Shown here: one piece after another, positions 33,680-42,513 of the stretch | How the letters are laid out: each line of letters begins with the position of its first letter | How positions within the stretch are numbered: position 1 is the stretch's first letter | Assembly (NCBI GenBank): GCA_964534275.1 | Contig: CAZHQG010000004.1 | Location: 62,001-126,000, forward strand | Origin: HRBIN30 sp964534275 | GTDB taxonomy: Bacteria > Desulfobacterota > Binatia > HRBIN30 | Length of the DNA stretch: 64,000 nt | Reading direction: 5' to 3' | Made by a program: the position numbers and the translations under genes | Notes under the pieces: generated by a model | Told to the model about the DNA's origin: nothing | What the model saw: only the letters and a program-made list of their open reading frames with translations | The model's database searches: none

Positions 33680-36268
33680 ATGCCCTCGAAAGCTCCATTT
33701 TCCGAGCGGCTGATTTCGTTGCCGTACCGCGCCCTTCTGGAGCGGAGCGCGGGAGTGCTGTTCTGGCTGCGGGTGAGCGAGGGACTTGCAGCATGGATGC
33801 TCTTTGCACAGTGGCGCGGCGAACTTGGCGCTGCGTCTCCGGTCTTCGTGGGATTCACGCAAGCGTTGTTTTGGTTGTACATAGCCGTGAATGCGGTTGC
33901 GTACCTTCGTTACCGAAGCGGAAAGTTTGGCTATCGCTTTCTCAGCCTCGAGTTGGTGTTGAACTTGGGGTTCCTCCTTGCGGTGGCTGCAGGCACCGGG
34001 CTGCTCATGAGCCCCGCGCTGCTGTTAGTGTTCGTGAAGGTTGCTACCTACGGGCTCGTGTGCGGTGTCCCGGTAGGCATCGCGGCCGCCGGCTTTACTG
34101 GAGTGGCGCTGGCAAGTTTTCTCGCGATCGCCGAGTCGCTGGGAGTGGCATCGGCGGCCTTGGAAAGCGCGTACGCGAGTCCAGCGCATCCCCAGGTCGC
34201 GTACTTCTTCGTGTACGGCGTTGGCTTAGTCTCCTTTAGTTGGCTGCTCGTGCAGCTGGGGCGTCGTGAAGCGACTACCAGTGCGGAGCAGGCACAGGCG
34301 CGGCATGCCGCGGAGCGGGAGAGAAGGGCGTTGGAGACGACCAACGCCTTGCTTCGGGTGAACCAGGCGCTCGGGCAGTTGGCGAGTCCGGCGGACGTAA
34401 TCCAGAAAGTCGTCGATGTGAGTGCACCGCTACTCGAGGCGGATATATGTTGCGCGTTCTTGTGGAACGACGTGGAGCAACGATACTTCGGGACCGCAAT
34501 TGCAGGCGTGCCAGACCCCGAACGGGAGAAATTTTTAAAGCTCGAACTCGTGCCGACGGATGTGCCAGATCTCGAGTGGGCGCGAAGCCTCGGGCACTGT
34601 GTGGTGGTCGGTAGTCCGGTCGGCGCGACGGAATCTTCCCCAAACCATAGGGCGCTGTTGGTGCCGCTGAAGTTGGAGAAACAATACTTCGGCGTGTTGC
34701 AGTACGTGCGGCGCAGCGAGCGGCCGTTTGTGCAGCACCACATCCGCCTCGCCGATGGGATCGCGAACCAGCTCGCCCTCGCGCTCGAGCGCGCCCGACT
34801 GGTGGAACAAAGTTACCGCTTGTTGCGTGCGGTGGAGAGCACCGAGGAAGGGTTATTGATTCTGGATGCTCGGGCGCGCATCCGCCTCGCAAACCCTGCG
34901 TTTGCCCGCTTGTTGGGTTACCAGTGGCACGAGATAGCGGGCCGCTTGGCAACCGACTTTGCGGTAGAACCAACGGAAGGCTGGGCGGAGGTGTTTCGCT
35001 GCGTTGCGAACGAGCAGCACTGGCGTGGAGAGATCGAAGCTCGCCATCGCGACGGTTCGGTGATTCCGGTCCGCTTGCACGCCAACGTGGTCGTAGACGA
35101 GGCTGGAACTGCCGAGGGTGTGGTGGCCATCCTCGAAGACATTCGCGGCGAAAAGGAGTTGCAGGAACAACTGGCGCGTTCCAACCGCTTGGCCGCTGCT
35201 GGTGAGCTTGCTGCCGGGCTTGCCCATGAGTTGAACAATGCCTTGACGGCAATTTTGGGTCAGATCTCGTTTGCCCGAGATCGTGATGGTACCGACTCGC
35301 TCCGCGTGGCGCTCGATCGGATCGAAGAACAAGCCCAACAGGTAGCGCGGCTCACTCAAAACTTGTTAGGTTTTGCGCGCCCAGCGACTCCCCGGCTGGA
35401 ACGCGTGAGCCTTGGCGCTCTCCTGCGGTCGTCGGTGGCCCTCGTGGCCCCGGAGTGTGCCCGTCGGGACATCGTTCTGCTGTGCGAAGATCGCACCGAA
35501 GGAGCTGCCGTGCTCGCTGACCCTGGGCAGATCCAGCAGGTACTGGTGAATTTGCTGACCAATGCCACGCAGGCACTGGCGAACGTGAGCGGTGGGCGAA
35601 TCACTGTACGGGGAAAAGTGCAGGGTGCTTGTGGAGTGGTCGAGGTGGAGGACAATGGGCCGGGCATCGATAAGGAAGTCCTCCCGCGGATCTTTGACCC
35701 CTTTTTCACGACCAAGCCCAAAGGAACTGGGCTCGGCCTCTCTGTGAGCTATGCGATTGCACGTGCACATGGTGGAACCCTGAAAGTGCACACCACTTCG
35801 GGCCGGGGTACGACCTTTTGCTTGGAACTCCCTGCGGCCACTGCATGCGGTGCGTCGGCGCTAGAAGGGCTCGCCGAGAGAGAGCAGATTCGGCGGGTGT
35901 TGTTGGTAGACGACGATGATGGGGTTGCGGCTGCAATTGGCGGGATGTTGGAGCGAGAAGGGATTTTCGTAGAACGCGCGCGCAGCGGACGCGAGGCGAT
36001 GGATCAGTGCGAGCGGGCGACCTGGGATGCTGTCCTGCTCGATGTGCGTTTACCGGACCTCAGCGGACCAGAAGTTTACGCCTGGTTACAACAAAAGCGG
36101 CCGGGGCTTGCCCGCCGCGTGGTGTTCGTAACTGGAGGTTTATGGCGCTCACCGAACGCGAGCTGGCAAAATCCACTTCCCCCGCAACCCACGCTTGCCA
36201 AGCCATGTTCTGCGGAGCAGTTGCGAGCAGTTCTGGTTTCGCTGCATCAAATGCGCGACGCGGCGTAG
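33680..36268 (+). CDS. membrane hybrid histidine kinase (GAF, PAS, receiver)
   Basis: 862 residues. About five to six TM segments fill residues ~20-200, followed by a coil, a GAF domain (~225-380), a PAS domain (~390-505, GLLILDARARIRLANPAFARLLGY), the kinase core with His516 in GLAHELNNALTAILGQI, DNGPGI and KGTGLGLSVSYAIARAHGG, and a C-terminal receiver with Asp788 (VLLDVRLP). The HELNN-type H-box is usual for NtrB-like hybrid kinases. ATG at 33680 without a strong ribosome site. The Trp/Pro-rich stretch before the last Lys (WRSPNASWQNPLPPQPTLAKP) is an odd insertion in the receiver. Confidence 0.92.
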   Translation: MPSKAPFSERLISLPYRALLERSAGVLFWLRVSEGLAAWMLFAQWRGELGAASPVFVGFTQALFWLYIAVNAVAYLRYRSGKFGYRFLSLELVLNLGFLLAVAAGTGLLMSPALLLVFVKVATYGLVCGVPVGIAAAGFTGVALASFLAIAESLGVASAALESAYASPAHPQVAYFFVYGVGLVSFSWLLVQLGRREATTSAEQAQARHAAERERRALETTNALLRVNQALGQLASPADVIQKVVDVSAPLLEADICCAFLWNDVEQRYFGTAIAGVPDPEREKFLKLELVPTDVPDLEWARSLGHCVVVGSPVGATESSPNHRALLVPLKLEKQYFGVLQYVRRSERPFVQHHIRLADGIANQLALALERARLVEQSYRLLRAVESTEEGLLILDARARIRLANPAFARLLGYQWHEIAGRLATDFAVEPTEGWAEVFRCVANEQHWRGEIEARHRDGSVIPVRLHANVVVDEAGTAEGVVAILEDIRGEKELQEQLARSNRLAAAGELAAGLAHELNNALTAILGQISFARDRDGTDSLRVALDRIEEQAQQVARLTQNLLGFARPATPRLERVSLGALLRSSVALVAPECARRDIVLLCEDRTEGAAVLADPGQIQQVLVNLLTNATQALANVSGGRITVRGKVQGACGVVEVEDNGPGIDKEVLPRIFDPFFTTKPKGTGLGLSVSYAIARAHGGTLKVHTTSGRGTTFCLELPAATACGASALEGLAEREQIRRVLLVDDDDGVAAAIGGMLEREGIFVERARSGREAMDQCERATWDAVLLDVRLPDLSGPEVYAWLQQKRPGLARRVVFVTGGLWRSPNASWQNPLPPQPTLAKPCSAEQLRAVLVSLHQMRDAA

Positions 36269-36395
36269 GGGAACATCGGGCGTCCCGATTGGGGCAACCT
36301 CCGAGCCGGGCTCCGTTGCGTTGATTCTAAACACGCGTGTAGATTGGACCGCGACGAGACCGTGAAGGAAGCGGCGGACGCAAGGAGGGAAGGTG

Positions 36396-37961
36396 ATGGA
36401 CCAGACATGTTCGCGGTGCGGAGCAAGTTGTCGAGAGCAGTTCGTCCAGGTGAAACGCGGCTATGTCTGGGGGCTTTATCTCCTGGGGTTGCTGGCGTCG
36501 TGGTGGTTTGGAGGCCAACTCCTGCACGATTTGGTGGAAGGGGTGCAGCGAAGCCTCCTGCCTTGGTGGCACCTGGGCATCCCGCTCGTGTTGTTCAGCG
36601 CGGCCATGTCGCTGCAATTCTTGAGCTGGAAAAAGCCGATGTGCACCGCTTGCGGGCTGGGGCCTGCGGCAGCGTGGATCGAGATCGCGAAATCGCTCGA
36701 TACTGCCAGCTCCGAACAACTCGGACGGCGGCAAGCGTTGCGAGTGGTGGCTGCTGCAGGGACGGAAGTTGCAGCGATTGTCGGTGGTGTAGGTGTTGCG
36801 GTGGGCCGCAATCGCGGGTGGATTTCTGTCGGGAGAGACTTCTTTGCCGCCAAGGTGGAGAACATTGCTCCGCAGGCTCGACCCGAGTGGCAAGAAGCCC
36901 GCGTGCGCGCTTATCGCCGCTTGGGGCGAACCGGGGCAATGGTCTCGGATATTTCCCTAGGGTCTGCACGCATCAATGACGTAAGCGTGGCCCGGTATGC
37001 CATCGAGCGCGGCATTAATTATTTCGACACTGCGCCGGATTACTCGGATACGAACTCCGAACGTGTGCTCGGAGAGGCGATGAAGGGCCAACGAGACAAG
37101 ATCTTCTTGGCCACAAAGTTCTGCGTGGCCGACGGCCACCTGCCGAACGACACTCCGGTGCCGAAAATCATTGCCGCTGTGGAAGCAAGCTTGCGCCGTC
37201 TACAGACGGATTATGTCGATCTCATCCACATCCATTCGTGCGACCGGCTCGACCGCTTGTTCGCCCCAAACATTCATGAAGCCTTCGACCGTCTGAAAGA
37301 ACAGGGAAAAGTCCGGTTCCTCGGCGTCAGTACGCACACACCGAACTTAGAAGAGATTGCCAACGCGGCGATCGACTCGGGTCGCTTCGACGTGCTCATG
37401 TTGGCCTACCACTTCGGCATGTGGCCGGGGTTCGACCACATTTTGGCCAAAGCGAAGGCTCGCGACGTTGGGGTCGTGGCGATGAAAACGCTCAAAGGGG
37501 CCAAGCACACGAACCTTGCGGAGTTCCGGCGCGAGGCGGATTCCTACGCCCAAGCCGCATTTCGCTGGGTGCTCTCCAATCCGGCGGTGTCGTGTTTGGT
37601 GATCTCGATTTACGAGCGGCGGCAAGTAGACGAGTACTTGTACGCTTCTGGTACGAGCCTGCGTGACGAAGATGTCGCGTTGTTGCGCCGCTATGACCAG
37701 CTCGTTGCCGGCGATTACTGCCAGCCGCATTGTGGTGCGTGCTTGGACTCTTGCGAGTACGGATTGCCGATCAACGACATTCTGAGGTACCGGATGTACG
37801 CTAAGGACTACCACTGGGAGTACGAAGGCCGCCGCTTGTACGCTCGGCTCGAACGGAACGCTTCCCTATGCACCGATTGCGCGGCGCCATGTGCGGGGCA
37901 GTGCCCGTTAGGGGTGCCGATTCAGGAAAAGATGCGTGATGCCCATCGGTGGCTAGCCTGA
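36396..37961 (+). CDS. membrane-anchored aldo/keto reductase with Cys-rich termini
   Basis: 521 residues from the ATG at 36396 (AGGAGGGAAGG upstream). Order: Cys pairs CSRCGASC (5-12) and CTAC (83-86) around two TM helices (~22-42 and ~58-78), a twin-Arg-like hydrophobic segment GRRQALRVVAAAGTEVAAI (110-128), then an aldo/keto reductase barrel with the tetrad Asp211, Tyr216, Lys241 and His278 or 280. The C-terminus has two four-Cys groups (442-453 and 492-503) typical of ferredoxin-like [4Fe-4S] sites. The reductase core and Fe-S tail occur together in known families; the zinc-ribbon and membrane N-terminus is unusual. Substrate unknown. feoAB follow. Confidence 0.85.
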   Translation: MDQTCSRCGASCREQFVQVKRGYVWGLYLLGLLASWWFGGQLLHDLVEGVQRSLLPWWHLGIPLVLFSAAMSLQFLSWKKPMCTACGLGPAAAWIEIAKSLDTASSEQLGRRQALRVVAAAGTEVAAIVGGVGVAVGRNRGWISVGRDFFAAKVENIAPQARPEWQEARVRAYRRLGRTGAMVSDISLGSARINDVSVARYAIERGINYFDTAPDYSDTNSERVLGEAMKGQRDKIFLATKFCVADGHLPNDTPVPKIIAAVEASLRRLQTDYVDLIHIHSCDRLDRLFAPNIHEAFDRLKEQGKVRFLGVSTHTPNLEEIANAAIDSGRFDVLMLAYHFGMWPGFDHILAKAKARDVGVVAMKTLKGAKHTNLAEFRREADSYAQAAFRWVLSNPAVSCLVISIYERRQVDEYLYASGTSLRDEDVALLRRYDQLVAGDYCQPHCGACLDSCEYGLPINDILRYRMYAKDYHWEYEGRRLYARLERNASLCTDCAAPCAGQCPLGVPIQEKMRDAHRWLA

Positions 37962-38046
37962 GGCCGACACGCTACGGTTGCGCGTGTGTTGGCACCGATG
38001 AGTGAGCGGTGGACTCATACACGCAAGGCAACCGGAGTAAATCGCA

Positions 38047-38325
38047 GTGGCGAAGCGTAACCATGGTCGTGTCTCTCTTGACGGCCCGATTCCTTTGCAA
38101 AGGCTGCCAGAAGGGCGCTGGGCACGGCTGGTGGGTGCGGTTCCCCACAACGTTTCGCAACGCCTGCTCGATCTGGGTTTCGTTCCCGGCACACGCCTGA
38201 AAATTGTGCGGCGGGCCCCCCTGGGGGACCCGATCGAAATTGAGATTCGCGGCAGCCGCATGTGCTTCCGGCGCTCGCAGCTGCGTGGGTTCCGCGTGGT
38301 CCTCGAAGAGGAGCACCGATCATGA
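38047..38325 (+). CDS. feoA: ferrous iron transport protein A
   Basis: 92-residue SH3-like FeoA protein, a cytosolic partner of FeoB. The core RLVGAVPHNVSQRLLDLGFVPGTRLKIVRRAPLGDP is typical, followed by IEIEIRGSRMCFRRS. GTG start with CCGGAG nine bases upstream. The stop overlaps the feoB ATG (ATGA), coupling the two. Confidence 0.93.
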   Translation: MAKRNHGRVSLDGPIPLQRLPEGRWARLVGAVPHNVSQRLLDLGFVPGTRLKIVRRAPLGDPIEIEIRGSRMCFRRSQLRGFRVVLEEEHRS

Positions 38326-40250
38326 GCGCTACAGCACCAGCGTTGGCACCGGAGCGGCCTGTACGCGTGGCGTTGGTGGGCTCGCCAAATGCTGGAAAGA
38401 CGACGTTGTTCAATGCCCTGACTGGTGCCAGTGCGCGCATCGGGAACTACGCGGGAGTGACCGTCGAGCGACGCGAAGGCATTTTGCGCGGTAGCGAAGG
38501 CCGGGTGCTGGTCCTCGATTTGCCTGGCACGTACGCGCTGCGGGGCGAGTCGCCGGACGAGCGCATCGTGGAAAAGGTGCTCGACGGCAAGCTCGCTGGC
38601 GAACCAGAGCTCGACGGTGTGGTGGCTGTAGCTGACGCCACCACGTTGCGACGGGGGCTCGGGTTGGTGCGGCAGTTGTTGGCACATCGCCGGCCGATGA
38701 TTCTGGTCCTGACAATGATCGACGAAGTTCGCGCACGCGGGGGACGGATCGACGTCGGCCGGTTGTCGCGCGAACTTGGAATTCCGGTCGTTGGCGTCGT
38801 GGGCCATCGGGGGGTTGGCATCGATCAAGTGGTTCGCCTTGTACGCGAGCCGTGGAAGTGGCCGTGCCCGAAGACGGTGCCACCGCTGGACGAAGACCCG
38901 GTGCGCCGTTTTGCGTGGGTCGACGAAGTGTGCAAGGCCATTGGTGCTGACGAACTCCCGCCGGATCGCCGTACGGACTGGATCGATCAGTGGCTCCTCC
39001 ACCCAGTGTACGGGATTGCCATCTTGGCTCTCGTTCTCCTGGTATTTTTCCAGAGCATTTTCACGTGGGCAGCGCCGGCAATGGATGCCATCGACAGCTT
39101 GTTCACCACTCTGGCCAGCGTCTCCCGCGCGGTCCTGCCTCCAGGATGGCTCACAGAACTCTGGGCCGGTGGGGTGCTCGCGGGTGTGGGCTCCGTGCTG
39201 GTATTTCTGCCGCAAATCGTGATCCTTTTCACGTTTATTCACTTGCTGAACGACGTCGGCTACATGGCGCGCGCAGCGTTCGTGGTGGACCGTGTGATGG
39301 GCTGGGTGGGGCTGCAAGGCCGCAGCTTCTTGCCTCTGCTCTCGTGCTTCGCCTGCGCTGTTCCCGGGATCATGGCGGCGCGCACGATTGCCTCGCCTCG
39401 AGAGCGGTTAGCGACCATCCTGGTGGCGCCGTTCATGACCTGCTCGGCACGGCTTCCCGTGTACACACTGCTCATTGCTGCATTCGTGCCGGCTCGACCG
39501 GTCCTGGGCCCGCTCGGGCTCCAAGGGTTGGTGATGCTTGGCTTGTACGTGCTTGGCGCGGCCACAGCGTTGGTGGCTGCCGCGGTGCTGAGTTCCACGC
39601 TGCTTCGCGGAACACCGTCGGTCTTTTACATGGAGTTGCCACCCTACCGTTGGCCGACAGCGAAGTTGCTCGTCCGGCAGGTTTGGGGCAGCGCGTACGC
39701 GTTTCTCAAGCGTGCAGGCACAATCATTTTGTGCGTGAGCATCGTCATGTGGGCATTGCTTTCCTTCCCGAAAGCTCCTGAAATTCCGGGTGCGTTGCCA
39801 AGCGAACAAGCGCGAGTCAACCTCGAAGCCAGCATTGCCGGGCGCATTGGGCACACCATCGAACCGGCGATTGCACCACTGGGGTTCGACTGGAAAATCG
39901 GGGTCGGCTTGATTGCCAGCTTGGCTGCTCGCGAGGTGATTGTGGCCACCTTGGCGCAAATCCACGCGGTGGGAAACCCGGACGATTACGAAGGCTTGCG
40001 TGAGGCCCTCCAGCGAGACGTCGACCCGGTGACCGGACGCCACCACTTCACCTTGGCGACCGCGCTGAGCCTGCTGGTGTTTTTTGTGTTCGCGCTGCAG
40101 TGCACGTCCACGATGGTGGTGATGGCTCGAGAGACCGGTGGCTGGCGCTGGCCAGCCTTTGCCTTCAGCTACATGCTGGCGTTGGCCTGGATTGCGAGCT
40201 TTGTCACGTATCGCGTCGCGATCAGCCTAGGTTGGGGCCCGGCAGCTTGA
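38322..40250 (+). CDS. feoB: ferrous iron transport protein B
   Basis: About 642 residues. N-terminal G domain: G1 GSPNAGKTT (20-27), G2 region NYAGVTVERR, G3 DLPGTYAL, G4-like LTMIDE, then a helical GDI segment and eight or so TM helices with the two Gate motifs (FLPLLSCFACAVPGIMAARTI and a later ASLAAREVIVATLA). It imports Fe(II) under low oxygen. FeoC is not visible. The start overlaps feoA; the longer frame upstream is inside feoA. Confidence 0.96.
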   Translation: MSATAPALAPERPVRVALVGSPNAGKTTLFNALTGASARIGNYAGVTVERREGILRGSEGRVLVLDLPGTYALRGESPDERIVEKVLDGKLAGEPELDGVVAVADATTLRRGLGLVRQLLAHRRPMILVLTMIDEVRARGGRIDVGRLSRELGIPVVGVVGHRGVGIDQVVRLVREPWKWPCPKTVPPLDEDPVRRFAWVDEVCKAIGADELPPDRRTDWIDQWLLHPVYGIAILALVLLVFFQSIFTWAAPAMDAIDSLFTTLASVSRAVLPPGWLTELWAGGVLAGVGSVLVFLPQIVILFTFIHLLNDVGYMARAAFVVDRVMGWVGLQGRSFLPLLSCFACAVPGIMAARTIASPRERLATILVAPFMTCSARLPVYTLLIAAFVPARPVLGPLGLQGLVMLGLYVLGAATALVAAAVLSSTLLRGTPSVFYMELPPYRWPTAKLLVRQVWGSAYAFLKRAGTIILCVSIVMWALLSFPKAPEIPGALPSEQARVNLEASIAGRIGHTIEPAIAPLGFDWKIGVGLIASLAAREVIVATLAQIHAVGNPDDYEGLREALQRDVDPVTGRHHFTLATALSLLVFFVFALQCTSTMVVMARETGGWRWPAFAFSYMLALAWIASFVTYRVAISLGWGPAA

Positions 40251-40685
40251 CCCAACTCCCACGCGTTCGCTTCCAAACGGATGGGACCGCGTTGCAACCC
40301 CGGGCCGCACTTGAACGGAGCTCGTTACAGACGACGACACTGGCGCCGGAACGCGATCGCTCCAATTGGTCGTACGGGCACGATGCCTAGGCTTTTGGCG
40401 TAGTGCAGCACGACACCACGCGGCCAGGACCCTGGGGGCCCACCCACGCGGTCGCCCGCGGCAAGGATCGAATATACGAGGCACCGGCGCGATGCCATGC
40501 TTCGGGAACTTCCGTCAGGGGACGCGATGCACCACTGCTGGCGAGAACATTGGCGTCGGACTGCTGGCGAGCGTTGGGCGTGGCCGCTCGGCCCCTTCGA
40601 AGTGCCGAGGCCGAGTCGCGCCGCTAGACGGCGGCCGGTGCCGAGCAGAAAGCAGCGCCCGCGATGCCACGGGCGGCAACACGAC
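40251..40685. other. intergenic region, nothing recognised
   Basis: 435 bases between convergent feoB and the thiolase gene. Several frames are open but none shows conserved sequence or a ribosome site I trust. Confidence 0.4.
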
Positions 40686-41843
40686 TCACGGGCGCTTGTA
40701 CATCGCCACGACGCAGGCGCCGCCCAGGCCCAGATTGTGTTGTAGCCCGATGCGGGCGCCTTCGACTTGGCGGCGTTCTGCTTGTCCGCGCAGTTGCCAC
40801 ACGAGTTCGGCACACTGAGCGAGGCCGGTAGCGCCAAGTGGGTGCCCCTTCGAGAGAAGGCCGCCGGACGGATTGACCACCCACTTGCCGCCGTAAGTCG
40901 TGGCTTCGTCCTCGACCAGCTTTTCCCCCTCGCCTTCCTTGCACATCCCCAAGCCTTCGTAGGTAATGAGCTCGTTGGTGCTGAAGCAGTCGTGCAGTTC
41001 GATGACTTGCACGTCCTCGATGCCAATGCCGGTTTGTTCGTACACTGCACGGGCAGCTCGCTCGGTCATGCCCATGCCAACCATGCCAATGCGGCCGCGC
41101 GACCAGTCCTCCATGCGGTCGGTCGCCATCGCCATGCCGCAAATTTCCACTGCTCCCGGGTGCGGATGGCGGCGCAAGAACTCCTCGGACACAACCACCG
41201 CAGCGGCGGCACCATCGCTCGTGGGGCAGCACTGCAACAGAGTGAGCGGCTCGTAAACCATCCGCGAAGCCAGAATTTCCTCGAGGGAAAATGCCTGCTG
41301 GTACTGGGCTCGCGGGTTGTTCACCGAGTGGCGATGATTTTTCACTGCAATCTTTGCAAACGTTTCCGGACGGGTACCGTACTTCTCCATGTGGTCGCGG
41401 CCAGCATCACCGAACATGCGCGCCGCAATGGGTGGCTTCTGCTCGCGCTCGGCTTCTTCCTTCAGTTGTTCCAAACCTTTGAGCTGGTTTTCGAGCGGGC
41501 CCTTTTGCATTTTCTCGAATCCGAGCGCCAGCACCGCTTGGTTTTGACCGGAACGGACAGCGTTGTACGCCAAGTACAGAGCAGTGGAGCCAGTGGCGCA
41601 GTTGTTGTTGACGTTGTAAACCGGAATGCCCGTCATGCCGATCCCGTACAAACTGATCTGGCCAAGGCAGCTCATGCCGTTGATGTAGCCGCAAAAGGCT
41701 TGTTCGATTTTTTCGTAATCGATTGCAGCGTCCTTTAGCGCCTCGGTCACTGCCTCTTGCGCCAGTTCGCGCGCGTCGCGCTCGCAACGCTCGAACTTCG
41801 TCATTCCGACCCCGATCACGAACACCCGATTTCCTTGCGACAT
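40686..41843 (-). CDS. thiolase-family protein (SCP-x / lipid-transfer type)
   Basis: 385 residues. Resembles the thiolase part of sterol carrier protein x. The nucleophile Cys is in NVNNNCATGS, and the catalytic His residues in IELHDCFSTNEL and GGLLSKGHPLGATGLAQ. Members cleave or make acyl-CoA carbon bonds in sterol and branched-chain degradation. It is the last gene of a minus-strand amidase-thioesterase-thiolase run. Substrate not determined. Confidence 0.9.
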   Translation of the reverse strand: MSQGNRVFVIGVGMTKFERCERDARELAQEAVTEALKDAAIDYEKIEQAFCGYINGMSCLGQISLYGIGMTGIPVYNVNNNCATGSTALYLAYNAVRSGQNQAVLALGFEKMQKGPLENQLKGLEQLKEEAEREQKPPIAARMFGDAGRDHMEKYGTRPETFAKIAVKNHRHSVNNPRAQYQQAFSLEEILASRMVYEPLTLLQCCPTSDGAAAAVVVSEEFLRRHPHPGAVEICGMAMATDRMEDWSRGRIGMVGMGMTERAARAVYEQTGIGIEDVQVIELHDCFSTNELITYEGLGMCKEGEGEKLVEDEATTYGGKWVVNPSGGLLSKGHPLGATGLAQCAELVWQLRGQAERRQVEGARIGLQHNLGLGGACVVAMYKRP

Positions 41844-42006
41844 CGCCTCGCCCTCCGGTTTCGAAAAGCTGCGGTTCTTTTAGGCCGTCGCAAATTTTCG
41901 GTAAAGTACACCTTCCGGACGCACTCACCGTCCCAGTAGGGAGGCAACCTGCACCTCCGCGGTTTGTCGGGAGCGCAGTCTGATGGTGCTTGCTCTGATG
42001 GTTCGA

Positions 42007-42023
42007 GGGGCCAATACGGCCCC
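42007..42023 (-). repeat. 6-bp GC hairpin after thioesterase stop
   Basis: GGGGCC (42007-42012) and GGCCCC (42018-42023) with a five-base loop, two bases past the thioesterase stop. No T-tract follows in the minus direction, so it may attenuate rather than stop transcription into the thiolase gene. Confidence 0.35.
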
Positions 42024-42024
42024 C

Positions 42025-42513
42025 CTATCCGCTGCTGGATGATGGGGTGTGGCTAACCCCGACAGCGACCTGCGCTACGAGAGCACGAAACTCTTCCGGA
42101 ATGCGCACTGGCCGACCGAGCTCGTTGACCACCGCGTGACAAGTGTAACCCCGGGCAAGGGTGCTGCTCGCGTTGCTCAGACGTACTTCGTAGTCGATGC
42201 GCAATCGCGCTTTGCCGACCTCAGCGAGGCCAGCGAAAATGTCCAGCACGTCGTCGTAGCGGGCGGGGCGCAGGTACTCGCAGTGCGCTTCGATGACCGC
42301 AAGGTACAGGCCGCGGGAGATGTATTCCGTAAAGGGGTGACCAAGAGATCGAAACAACTCGGCGCGGCCCAACTCGAACAAGCGAAGGTAGCTGCCGTAG
42401 TACATGATGCGCATCGGGTCGCAGTCGGCAAACAAGACGCGGTAGGTTCCGACGTGTCGCAAGGTCGGAGAGTTAGCAGTGTCGTTCACAACCTTGGCCA
42501 ATCGTGAGCCCAC
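42025..42513 (-). CDS. acyl-CoA thioesterase (4HBT/YbgC hotdog)
   Basis: About 162 residues, single hotdog domain. TYRVLFADCDPMRIMYYGSYLRLFELGRAEL contains the catalytic Asp (DCDPMRIMYY) and the following helix of the YbgC/4-hydroxybenzoyl-CoA thioesterase class; residues after it fit the beta-sheet core. GTG at 42513 overlaps the amidase end by 28 bases; no clear ribosome site, and a GTG eight codons in is an alternative. Between amidase and thiolase in one run, so likely acts on the same acyl-CoA. Confidence 0.85.
   Translation of the reverse strand: MGSRLAKVVNDTANSPTLRHVGTYRVLFADCDPMRIMYYGSYLRLFELGRAELFRSLGHPFTEYISRGLYLAVIEAHCEYLRPARYDDVLDIFAGLAEVGKARLRIDYEVRLSNASSTLARGYTCHAVVNELGRPVRIPEEFRALVAQVAVGVSHTPSSSSG

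Noticed and set aside
40325..41050. Long minus-strand frame partly in the feoB-thiolase gap
   Set aside because: Most of it is a shadow of the thiolase gene and the remainder has no recognisable sequence.
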